NCBI GenBank assembly: GCA_012523605.1
Contig: JAAYTY010000144.1
Location: forward strand, 1-51,620
Source: Candidatus Fermentibacterota bacterium
GTDB taxonomy: Bacteria > Fermentibacterota > Fermentibacteria > Fermentibacterales > Fermentibacteraceae
Direction of reading: 5' to 3'
DNA: 51,620 nt
Position 1 is the first letter of the stretch. Each line of letters opens with the position of its first letter. The position numbers were made by a program, and so were the translations under genes. This document shows, in pieces, positions 17,593 to 24,902 of the stretch. The notes beneath the pieces were generated by a model. It did no database searches. It was not told the DNA's origin and was given only the letters and a program-made list of their open reading frames with translations.

Positions 17593-18990
17593 ATGGCGCC
17601 GGGCGGCCCGGGGAGAGTCGTAGTCCTGGGTGCCGGCCTCGCCGGCCTCAGCGCCGCCGACGTCCTCGTTTCTCACGGCGTGCGAACCGTCGTCGTCGAG
17701 AAGGAGGCCGCACCGGGAGGACTCGCCGCCACCTGCAGGGTCGGCGGATTCCATTTCGACTTCGGCCCCCACCGCTTCCACACCAGGAACCCCGCCGTCC
17801 TCGCCAGAGTGTCCGCCCTGCTGGGAGGCGACCTGCTCCAGGTAGAGAGGTTGAGCCGCATTCGTCTGCTCGACCGGTACTTCCTCTATCCCCTGAGCCT
17901 CGGAGACGTGCTCCGGAGGATGCCCCTCCGCAAGGGGGCCGCCATGATGGCCAGCTATATGGCCAGGAGGGGCAGGAGGCTCTTCGGCGGGCTTCCCGAC
18001 GACAGCTTCGAGACCTGGGTGGTCAACCGCTTCGGCCGCTGCCTCTACGACATCTACTTCGGTCCCTACACCGCCAAGCTCTGGGGGATCCCCCCTTCGA
18101 GCCTCTCGCCGGACTGGGCCAGCCAGCGCATAACAGTGCCCAGCCTCACGGGGCTCGTGAGGGAGACGCTCTTTCCCCGGGGGGAGAAGGGCGCCAGGAG
18201 CCTGGTGAGCACGTTCCACTACCCCAGGGGCGGCATCGGGAGGATCTCGGAGGCCTTCGCCGCGAGAGTGAGGGAGGGCGGGGGGGCCCTGATGACATCG
18301 GTCGAACCCCTCTCGATATCGCGCGGTCCCGGAGGATTCGTGGTGGAGACGACCGCAGGCGCATTGGAAGCCGACGGTCTGATAAGCTCGATTCCCGTGA
18401 CAAGGCTGGCCGAGCTCGCGGCCCCCATGCTGGACGAACGGTCCCGCGAGGCCGCCGCCTCGCTCTCATACAGGAGCATCGTGTTCGTCACGCTCAGGCT
18501 CGCGAAGCGTCCGGAACCGCGTGACCACTGGATCTACACACCGGAGGACTGCTACAGGTTCAACAGGCTCTCCATCCCGGAGAACTTCGATCCGTCGGTC
18601 TCGGAGTCCGGCGGGCAGGTCGTCTTCGAATTCACCTGCCAGGAGGGCGACCAGATCTGGAACGGGGGCGAAGCGCTGGCGGCGGAATGCGTGAGCGGAG
18701 GAGAGAGGCTCGGTCTCTTCCGGACCGGCGAGGTCATGGGGCATGCCGTCACGAGGCAGGCTCATGCCTACCCGATCTACGACAGGGGGTACGAGGTCAG
18801 ATCGGGAATCCTCCTCGAGGCTTTCGACGCCCTCCCCGGAATCGTCACGTGCGGGAGGCAGGGCCTTTTCCGCTACAACAACATGGACCACTCGATAGAG
18901 ATGGGCGAGTACGCAGCTCTCGAGCTCCTCGGCATCGGAACCCTTCGCGAGCGGTTCGACTGGACCAGAAGCACATGGGCCGACGGCTGA
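17593..18990 (+). CDS. FAD-dependent oxidoreductase, UDP-galactopyranose-mutase/amine-oxidase-like
   Basis: The 465-residue flavoprotein begins RVVVLGAGLAGLSAADVL (dinucleotide GxGxxG at about 13-18), followed by VVEKEAAPGGLAAT and FDFGPHRFHT. FGPYTAKLWGIPPSSLSPDWA and the C-terminal FRYNNMDHSIEMGEYAA are typical of the HemY-like/UGM-like group used in polysaccharide synthesis, rather than true protoporphyrinogen oxidases. No UDP-sugar substrate can be proven. I chose the ATG at 17593 because GGAG (17581-17584) sits eight bases upstream; an in-frame ATG at 17575 inside the preceding gene lacks a ribosome site. The 3' end overlaps the next gene by 16 bases. Confidence 0.8.
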   Translation: MAPGGPGRVVVLGAGLAGLSAADVLVSHGVRTVVVEKEAAPGGLAATCRVGGFHFDFGPHRFHTRNPAVLARVSALLGGDLLQVERLSRIRLLDRYFLYPLSLGDVLRRMPLRKGAAMMASYMARRGRRLFGGLPDDSFETWVVNRFGRCLYDIYFGPYTAKLWGIPPSSLSPDWASQRITVPSLTGLVRETLFPRGEKGARSLVSTFHYPRGGIGRISEAFAARVREGGGALMTSVEPLSISRGPGGFVVETTAGALEADGLISSIPVTRLAELAAPMLDERSREAAASLSYRSIVFVTLRLAKRPEPRDHWIYTPEDCYRFNRLSIPENFDPSVSESGGQVVFEFTCQEGDQIWNGGEALAAECVSGGERLGLFRTGEVMGHAVTRQAHAYPIYDRGYEVRSGILLEAFDALPGIVTCGRQGLFRYNNMDHSIEMGEYAALELLGIGTLRERFDWTRSTWADG

Positions 18991-19496
18991 CGCCGTTCAC
19001 GAGCCCCTCGGCCCGTGCCGCCGTGTTCGTCGTCGCGTCGCTCCCGGCGCTGGCGATGCTGGCCGCATCCCTTGTCCAGCCGGTGGTCGGAGGGGATTTC
19101 GGGGCGGCGCTGGGGCGCTTTCTGGGCTACACCTGTCACCGCCTGCCTCGGCGCTGCCTGACCCTTCCCTGGGGTCTGAGCGGGCTGTGCGCGAGATGCA
19201 CCGCGTTCTGGGCCGGGCTCGGGACCGGGACTGCCGTGACGGGCATTACGGGAATGGGCGTGCGCCGCCCCCTCGACGGGCTGGCCATGACCGCCCCGAT
19301 GGCGCTCGACGGGCTCCTCCAGGCTGTCGGACTCTACGAGAGCCTCAACGCCGTCCGGGTTGCGACCGGCCTGGCGGGAGGCTGGGGAACGGGCATCATG
19401 TTCGTCTGGCTGTTCTGCCTCCTGCTCGAAAGACGCTTCCCCGCCCGTGACCGGATCCGGCAGACCGGCCGGAGAGCGCGGAACCGCCGGGCCTGA
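18975..19496 (+). CDS. DUF2085 integral membrane protein
   Basis: This 173-residue protein has about four hydrophobic helices and the two DUF2085 signatures: YTCHRLPRRCL and LCARCTAFWAGL, placing conserved cysteines and arginine near the membrane surface. No function is known for the family. The ATG at 18975 lies inside the end of the flavoprotein gene. An inverted repeat CCGGGC-6-GCCCGG (19487-19504) spans the stop codon and may form a terminator hairpin, but it has no T-run. Confidence 0.8.
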   Translation: MGRRLTPFTSPSARAAVFVVASLPALAMLAASLVQPVVGGDFGAALGRFLGYTCHRLPRRCLTLPWGLSGLCARCTAFWAGLGTGTAVTGITGMGVRRPLDGLAMTAPMALDGLLQAVGLYESLNAVRVATGLAGGWGTGIMFVWLFCLLLERRFPARDRIRQTGRRARNRRA

Positions 19497-19533
19497 CAGC
19501 CCGGGCCGGCCCCGGACCCGCCGGCCGTCGGTG

Positions 19534-19562
19534 TTGACAAATCATACCGCCGTATGAAGATT
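19534..19562 (+). promoter_or_regulatory. Candidate promoter for the GTPase/2-oxoacid oxidoreductase unit
   Basis: A consensus TTGACA (19534-19539) is followed after 17 bases by AAGATT (19557-19562), a weak -10. The site lies in the only sizeable gap before the 19688-23961 operon and would leave a leader of about 120 bases. The -35 is strong; the -10 is doubtful. Confidence 0.4.
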
Positions 19563-19687
19563 CTGGACCGGCCGGGCCTTCGAGGATCGGCCGCTTTCAC
19601 CTGTCGGGAGAGGCCGGGCTCCGTCGTCTCGGGCCCGCTGTTGCTTTCCTGCAAGAACGCACCACACTTGCGGAAAGGACGAGGTCC

Positions 19688-21037
19688 ATGCTGAAGAGAA
19701 AAGTGCTGATACTCGGCGCGGCAGGGCGCGACTTCCACAACTTCAACACGGTTTTCAGGGGGAACGAGTCTTTCGAGGTCGTGGCCTTCACCGCCGCTCA
19801 GATTCCCGACATCGCCGGCAGGAGGTATCCGTCCGAGCTGGCAGGCGGCCTTTACCCCGGAGGAATCCCGATCATCCCCGAGAACGAACTCGAGGAGACC
19901 ATCGCCTCGCGTTCGGTGGACCTGTGCGTGATGGCCTACTCCGACGTGTCGGACAGCCACGTGATGGCGCTGGCAAGCCGCTGCAACGCGGCTGGAGCGG
20001 ATTTCACGATGATCGGCGTGCGCTCGACCATGCTGCAGAGCGGCAAGCCGGTGATCGCGGTGACAGCGGTCCGAACCGGCTGCGGCAAGAGCCAGACCAC
20101 CCGCAGGGTGGCCGAACTGCTCCGTGCGGCCGGGAAGAAGGTCGTCGTCGTCCGCCATCCGATGCCCTACGGTGATCTGGCGGCCCAGAAGGTCCAGCGC
20201 TTCGCAACGATAAAGGATCTCGAGAAGCACCGCTGCACCATAGAGGAGATGGAGGAGTACGAGCCCCACATCGCCCGCGGCATGGTCGTCTACGCCGGAG
20301 TGGACTACGAAGCGATCCTTCGCGAGGCCGAGAAGGAGGCCGACATCGTCCTCTGGGACGGCGGCAACAACGACACCTCCTTCTTCAGGCCCGACCTCAC
20401 GATAACCGTGGTGGATCCCCACAGGCCCGGAGACGAGATCTCCTACTACCCCGGCCAGACCAACCTCAGGCTCGCCGACGTGGTGGTCATCAACAAGATC
20501 GACTCGGCCTACCCCGAGGACGTCAACGAGGTGCGCGGCAACGTCCGTCGGACGAATCCCCGCGCGCGGATAATCGAAGCCGCCAGCCCCGTGAGCGTGT
20601 CCGATCCGGGCGTCATCCTGGGGAAGACCGTTCTGGTGGTCGAGGACGGCCCGACCCTCACCCACGGGGACATGGAGTACGGCGCGGGCTTCGTGGCGGC
20701 CGAGCGCTTCGGGGCGACCGGCACGGTGGATCCCCGCGAGTTCGCGGTTGGATCCATCGCCGACACGTTCGACAGGTACTATGCCGATCGTGAGGAAGCC
20801 CTGGTGCTCCCCGCGATGGGCTACGGCGCCGAGCAGATGAAGGACCTGGAGGCCACGATCCGGAACTGCGAATGCGACGCAGTCATAGTCGCGACTCCGA
20901 TAGACCTCGGCCGGGTCATAAGGATCGACAAGCCATTCGTAAGGGTGACGTACGACCTCGAGGAGATTGGAAAGCCCGACCTGGCGGAGGTGCTGGAGCC
21001 CTTCACCGGGGCGGGTAAGCCGCGGAAGGGGATGTAG
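19688..21037 (+). CDS. Cyclic 2,3-diphosphoglycerate synthetase-like P-loop GTPase
   Basis: The 449-residue product resembles the cyclic 2,3-diphosphoglycerate synthetase family known from methanogenic archaea, with uncharacterised bacterial members. An N-terminal Rossmann-like part (VLILGAAGRDFHNFN; ALASRCNAAGADF) precedes a P-loop at about 124-136 (VTAVRTGCGKSQT), VLWDGGNNDTSFF, and VVINKID as the guanine or adenine specificity segment. The archaeal enzyme makes the thermoprotectant cDPG from 2,3-diphosphoglycerate with ATP; bacterial members may do something else. Two bases separate its stop from the ferredoxin subunit gene, linking it to 2-oxoacid metabolism. Confidence 0.75.
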   Translation: MLKRKVLILGAAGRDFHNFNTVFRGNESFEVVAFTAAQIPDIAGRRYPSELAGGLYPGGIPIIPENELEETIASRSVDLCVMAYSDVSDSHVMALASRCNAAGADFTMIGVRSTMLQSGKPVIAVTAVRTGCGKSQTTRRVAELLRAAGKKVVVVRHPMPYGDLAAQKVQRFATIKDLEKHRCTIEEMEEYEPHIARGMVVYAGVDYEAILREAEKEADIVLWDGGNNDTSFFRPDLTITVVDPHRPGDEISYYPGQTNLRLADVVVINKIDSAYPEDVNEVRGNVRRTNPRARIIEAASPVSVSDPGVILGKTVLVVEDGPTLTHGDMEYGAGFVAAERFGATGTVDPREFAVGSIADTFDRYYADREEALVLPAMGYGAEQMKDLEATIRNCECDAVIVATPIDLGRVIRIDKPFVRVTYDLEEIGKPDLAEVLEPFTGAGKPRKGM

Positions 21038-21039
21038 GG

Positions 21040-21357
21040 ATGCGGGAGGTCTCCGGAGAGGGTTCCAGGGAGACGCCCCCCCCCGCAACCGAAGAGGCTG
21101 CCGGGAGGGACGGCGGAAAGGACCGCGGGGAGGTTCGGTCCTACGTCCACATCTTCCACGAGTGGTGCAAGGGCTGCGGGATATGCGTGGCCTTCTGCCC
21201 GAAGAAGGTGCTGGAGATGGGCCGGGGGCAGAAGGCGCACGTTGTGCACCCCGAGCTGTGCATCAAGTGCTACATGTGCGCCCGCCGCTGCCCCGACCTT
21301 GCGGTGACAGTGACCGAGGAGCTCGAGAGGATGCGGGAGGAGGGCGAGACCGAATGA
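21040..21357 (+). CDS. korD: 2-oxoacid:ferredoxin oxidoreductase, ferredoxin-like delta subunit
   Basis: This 105-residue protein has two [4Fe-4S] motifs, CKGCGICVAFCP (about residues 43-54) and CIKCYMCARRCP (about 74-85). An acidic, low-complexity N-terminal extension of about 33 residues precedes the ferredoxin fold. It is the electron-carrying subunit of the KorABCD-type complex that follows. The stop overlaps the ATG of korA (ATGA). Confidence 0.88.
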   Translation: MREVSGEGSRETPPPATEEAAGRDGGKDRGEVRSYVHIFHEWCKGCGICVAFCPKKVLEMGRGQKAHVVHPELCIKCYMCARRCPDLAVTVTEELERMREEGETE

Positions 21358-22496
21358 CCGTTCCCTGGGGAGAGACCAGGCTGGTGCAGGGCAACGAGGC
21401 CGTGGCCCTCGGAGCCCTGGCCAGCGGAGTGAGGTTCTTCGGCGGATATCCCATCACACCCTCCACCGAGATCGCCGAGATCCTGGCCCGCGAGCTTCCC
21501 AGGCTCGGGGGCGTTTTCATCCAGATGGAGGACGAGATCGCGAGCATCAGCGCCGTCATGGGCGCCAGCCTCGCCGGTGCGAAATCCATGACAGCCACCA
21601 GCGGGCCCGGTTTCAGCCTGATGCAGGAGGGTCTGGGATTCGGCTGCATCGCCGAGATCCCGTTCGTCCTGGTCGACGTCATGCGCGCAGGCCCCTCGAC
21701 CGGTCTCCCCACGCAGGTCTCTCAGGGCGACGTGATGCAGGCCCGCTGGGGAACCCACGGCGACCATCCCGCCGTAGTCCTCGCACCGGCCACGGTGCGC
21801 GAGTGCTTCGATCTCACCATAAGGGCCTTCAACCTCTCCGAGACGTTCCGCACCCCCGTCATCCTGCTCTCGGACGAGGTCATCGGGCACATGCGCGAAC
21901 GCGTCACCTTCCCCCGCCGGGAGGAGGTGGAGGTGATCGAGAGACCTGTGCCCGAGACCCCGAAGGAGTGGTACGAGCACTACCATCCTACGGCCTCGAA
22001 CGTCTCGCCCATGGCGTGCTACGGCTCCGGCTACCGCTTCCACGTGACGGGGCTCACCCACGACAGGCAGGGCTTCCCCACGAGGCGCCGCGACGAGGTC
22101 AACGAGATGATGGAACGCCTGAAGCACAAGGTCGCGAGGCGCCTCGACGAGCTCGTCGAGGTGAAGATGCACGACGTGGAGCACTCGAGGGTGGTGATCT
22201 TCGCCTACGGCTCGGTGGTGAGGTCCGCGAAGGCCGCCCAGGTCATGCTGGAGAAGAAGCACAGGAGGGTCGGGGTCTTCAGGCCCGTCACCCTTTGGCC
22301 CTTCCCCGACAGGGAGGTGAAGCAGCACCTCGACGAGAAGGACGTGATCATAGTCCCCGAGCTCAACCAGGGGCAGCTCATCCACGAAGTCGAGAGGCTG
22401 ACTTCCGACACCGTCAGGGTGATACCCGTCCAGCGCGTGGACGGGTACGAGATCACGCCCGACGAGATAGTCGCCGCGGCCATGGAGGTGATGTGA
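21354..22496 (+). CDS. korA: 2-oxoacid:ferredoxin oxidoreductase, alpha subunit
   Basis: The 380-residue protein is the alpha chain of a 2-oxoglutarate-type ferredoxin oxidoreductase. It shows GNEAVALGALASGVRFFGGYPITPSTEIAE, MEDEIAS, TATSGPGFSLM and GPSTGLPTQ, the family pattern around the thiamine-diphosphate site. The complex decarboxylates a 2-oxoacid to its CoA thioester and reduces ferredoxin, or runs in reverse. The gene order D-A-B-C and the PITPSTE segment favour 2-oxoglutarate, but branched 2-oxoacids cannot be excluded. The ATG at 21354 overlaps the korD stop; upstream open frame is an artefact. Confidence 0.9.
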   Translation: MTVPWGETRLVQGNEAVALGALASGVRFFGGYPITPSTEIAEILARELPRLGGVFIQMEDEIASISAVMGASLAGAKSMTATSGPGFSLMQEGLGFGCIAEIPFVLVDVMRAGPSTGLPTQVSQGDVMQARWGTHGDHPAVVLAPATVRECFDLTIRAFNLSETFRTPVILLSDEVIGHMRERVTFPRREEVEVIERPVPETPKEWYEHYHPTASNVSPMACYGSGYRFHVTGLTHDRQGFPTRRRDEVNEMMERLKHKVARRLDELVEVKMHDVEHSRVVIFAYGSVVRSAKAAQVMLEKKHRRVGVFRPVTLWPFPDREVKQHLDEKDVIIVPELNQGQLIHEVERLTSDTVRVIPVQRVDGYEITPDEIVAAAMEVM

Positions 22497-23338
22497 TGCC
22501 GGCCGAGTTTCCCTACGAGCACAAGTATCTGAGGGCCAAGAAGAAGTTCCCCCACGTGTGGTGCCCGGGATGCGGCATCGGCATAGTGATGGGATCCATA
22601 ATCCGGGCCGTCGACAGCCTGGGATGGAGCAAGAACGAGGTCATGGTCGTCTCGGGCATCGGATGCACCTCCCGCATGCCCGTCTATCTCGACTTCAACA
22701 CTCTGCACACGATGCACGGAAGGGCGCTGGCCTTCGCCACGGGGATAAAGCTCGCCAACCCCGAACTCAGGATCATCGCCGTGATGGGCGACGGCGACGC
22801 GCTGGCGATCGGCGGCAACCACATCATCCACTCCGCGCGCAGGAACATCGACATCACCGCCGTGATAGTGAACAACTACAACTACGGGATGACGGGCGGA
22901 CAGCACTCGCCCACAACCCCGCTCGAGAAGATCACGAAGACCTCTCCTTACGGAATGGTCGAGCCCGAATTCGACATCTGCGAGCTCCTGAAGGCCGCAG
23001 GAAGCGTGTTCGTCGCGCGCGGTACGGTGTACCACGTGATCGAACTCGACGGGCTCATAAGGAAGGCCCTCGAGAAGAAGGGCTTCAGCGTCGTCGAGGC
23101 CATCTCGCCCTGCCCCACCAACTACGGCAGGGACAACAGGCTGGGCGACGCCGTCAGGATGATGGAGTCCCTCAGGGACGACTCGGTCAACGTGGCCCAG
23201 GCCGCCCGCATGAAGCCGGAGGAGCTCGCGGGGAAGATCGTGAGGGGAGTCCTCGCGGACAGGGAGGCGCCCGAGTACACCGATCTCTACCTCGAACTCT
23301 GCCGCAGGGTGCGGTCTTCGGGGGAGGTCGGGGAATGA
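22496..23338 (+). CDS. korB: 2-oxoacid:ferredoxin oxidoreductase, beta subunit
   Basis: This 280-residue chain carries the thiamine-diphosphate-binding fold: WCPGCGIG near the N-terminus (cluster-ligand and TPP region), GIGCTSRMP, then the metal/TPP motif GDGDALAIGGNH with NNYNYGMTGGQ downstream. It pairs with the alpha subunit as the catalytic core. Its ATG shares one base with the korA stop, so translation is coupled. Confidence 0.92.
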   Translation: MPAEFPYEHKYLRAKKKFPHVWCPGCGIGIVMGSIIRAVDSLGWSKNEVMVVSGIGCTSRMPVYLDFNTLHTMHGRALAFATGIKLANPELRIIAVMGDGDALAIGGNHIIHSARRNIDITAVIVNNYNYGMTGGQHSPTTPLEKITKTSPYGMVEPEFDICELLKAAGSVFVARGTVYHVIELDGLIRKALEKKGFSVVEAISPCPTNYGRDNRLGDAVRMMESLRDDSVNVAQAARMKPEELAGKIVRGVLADREAPEYTDLYLELCRRVRSSGEVGE

Positions 23339-23961
23339 GATACGCCGAGATAAGGCTGAGCGGCTCGGGAGGGCAGGGTCTGGGCCTGGCCGGCCGCATA
23401 CTCTCCGAAGTGGCGATGGCCGAGGACTTCAACGTATGCCAGACGCAGAGCTACGGGCCTGAGGCGCGCGGAGGCGCCAGCCGCACCGACGTGATAGTGT
23501 CCCGTGATGAGATACTTTTCCCCAACTGCCGCGAGATCGACGTTCTCCTCGCCATGAACCAGGAGAGCTGCGACACCTTCGGCGAAGAGGTGAAGGAGAC
23601 GGGGATCGTCATCGTGGATTCCACGTTCTGCGACCAGACTCCGGCCGTCGGCACGGTCTACAGGTATCCGTTCACGCGGGTGGCTGTCGAGAAGTTCGAG
23701 TCCGCTCTCACGGCGAACATGATAGCCCTCGGCGTCCTCGCCTCGATCACGAGGTACTTCCCGTTCGAGGCCTGGAAGAGGGTCATATCCGCACGGACGC
23801 CCGAGCGCTTCCGCAGGGTCAACCTGGAGGCCTTCGAGTTCGGATGCGCCGAGGGCCGCACGCTGGTGAAGGAGCAGTCCGAGAACAGGCCCGTGGTCTG
23901 GGATCGGAAGGCTCCGGTGCCGCCCGGTCTGAAGAGAAAGCAGCGAGGCAGGCAGTCCTGA
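23335..23961 (+). CDS. korC: 2-oxoacid:ferredoxin oxidoreductase, gamma subunit
   Basis: The 208-residue gamma chain shows the family start RLSGSGGQGLGLAGRIL and QSYGPEARGGASRTDVIVS, followed by MNQES. In these complexes the gamma domain completes the CoA-handling part. The ATG at 23335 overlaps the korB stop. A strong hairpin follows 10 bases after the stop, so this is probably the last gene of the unit. Confidence 0.9.
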   Translation: MRYAEIRLSGSGGQGLGLAGRILSEVAMAEDFNVCQTQSYGPEARGGASRTDVIVSRDEILFPNCREIDVLLAMNQESCDTFGEEVKETGIVIVDSTFCDQTPAVGTVYRYPFTRVAVEKFESALTANMIALGVLASITRYFPFEAWKRVISARTPERFRRVNLEAFEFGCAEGRTLVKEQSENRPVVWDRKAPVPPGLKRKQRGRQS

Positions 23962-23970
23962 CGCCGAATC

Positions 23971-23995
23971 GAGCCGGGGAGCCTTTCCCCGGCTC
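23971..23995 (+). terminator. Hairpin terminator after korC
   Basis: GAGCCGGGGA (23971-23980) pairs with TCCCCGGCTC (23986-23995) around the loop GCCTT, giving a 10-pair stem. It lies directly after the korC stop and before a new promoter. No clear T-run follows, so efficiency is uncertain. Confidence 0.6.
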
Positions 23996-24106
23996 GCCTC
24001 CGTCCCTCACGCGACGGACCGTTTCCCGGACATCGCAGACCGCCGCAGGATGTTCACGAAACTTGCCGGATACCCGGCGGCGCGCGGGGTTTCCGGCCAT
24101 AGGCTC

Positions 24107-24134
24107 TTGCCGCGCACAGCCCGCCCCTTATATT
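24107..24134 (+). promoter_or_regulatory. Promoter of the dtxR-feoB unit
   Basis: TTGCCG (24107-24112) and TATATT (24129-24134) are separated by 16 bases, a good sigma70-like pair, 40 bases upstream of the regulator gene. The -10 overlaps the first bases of the palindrome at 24133, so a repressor bound there would block it. Confidence 0.65.
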
Positions 24135-24146
24135 AGGCATGCCTAA
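24133..24146. promoter_or_regulatory. Perfect 14-base palindrome, probable DtxR-family operator
   Basis: TTAGGCATGCCTAA is a perfect inverted repeat with TTAGG/CCTAA half-sites, like the boxes of DtxR/IdeR iron regulators (TTAGGTTAGCCTAACCTAA type). It overlaps the -10 of the promoter at 24107-24134 and precedes a gene encoding a DtxR-family protein, so autoregulation by metal is likely. Confidence 0.7.
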
Positions 24147-24173
24147 CAATCGAGATGACCCCGGAGGTGCGGC

Positions 24174-24902
24174 ATGGAGAAGCAGGCTGCTCTTACGGAG
24201 AGCATGGAGGACTACCTGCTCTCCGTCTACAGGATAGTGCGATCCGGTCGGAAGCCGCGCGTCACCGACATTGCGAAGAACAGGTCCGTGAGCCCGGCGA
24301 GCGTATGCCAGGCCCTCCGGAAGCTCGACAGGGACGGCCTCGTCCGCTACTCCTCGGGAAGGAGCATCACCCTCACCGGGGAGGGCGCGAAGGCGGCCCA
24401 GAGGCTGGCGTCGCGGCACGACTTCCTGCTGTTCTTCCTCCGCGACATCCTGGGCGTCGAGCCCTCCGCGGCCGAGAGCGACGCCTGTGCGCTCGAGCAC
24501 CACGTGAGTTCCGACACCCTCTCCCATCTCGTGGCCTTCGCCCAGTTCACCGAGCTCCGGATGCTCGGAGGGGACAAGATCGGCGCCGCGTTCAGGGGCG
24601 CCGAGCCCACCGGCTGCCTCGCCGCGGCTCCGCCCGGCCGGTGCAGGAGGCGCAGGGGCGGTATGGGCCTCGCGCTGTCCGACCTCCCTCCGGGGGCCAG
24701 GGCGCGCATACTGCATCTGCACTCCGACTGCACCGCGAGGCAGAGGCTCGCCGAGATGGGGCTCCTTCCAGGAGTCGAGGTGGAGGTGGTCCGCCGCGCC
24801 CCGCTGGGAGGGCCGGTGGAGATAAGGCTCGAGAACTCCTCCCTGACCCTTCGCAGGCGCGAGGCCGCGTCCGTCGAGGTCGAGGAGGCTCCTGCCGAGT
24901 GA
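24174..24902 (+). CDS. DtxR-family metal-dependent regulator with FeoA/SH3-like C-terminal domain
   Basis: This 242-residue repressor has a winged-helix N-terminal domain (about 8-72: MEDYLLSVYRIVR, VSPASVCQALRKL, GRSITLTGEG), a dimerization and metal-binding region with DACALEHHVS (C105, E108, H109) and H82, and a C-terminal FeoA-like SH3 fold (about 163-240: ALSDLPPGARARI, RQRLAEMGLLPGVEV). A cysteine at position 105 matches iron-sensing DtxR/IdeR rather than manganese MntR. In the ancillary-site helix, the residue where DtxR has Glu83 appears to be leucine (RHDFLL). It overlaps feoB by four bases (GTGA), and a TTAGG palindrome lies in its promoter. Confidence 0.85.
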   Translation: MEKQAALTESMEDYLLSVYRIVRSGRKPRVTDIAKNRSVSPASVCQALRKLDRDGLVRYSSGRSITLTGEGAKAAQRLASRHDFLLFFLRDILGVEPSAAESDACALEHHVSSDTLSHLVAFAQFTELRMLGGDKIGAAFRGAEPTGCLAAAPPGRCRRRRGGMGLALSDLPPGARARILHLHSDCTARQRLAEMGLLPGVEVEVVRRAPLGGPVEIRLENSSLTLRRREAASVEVEEAPAE

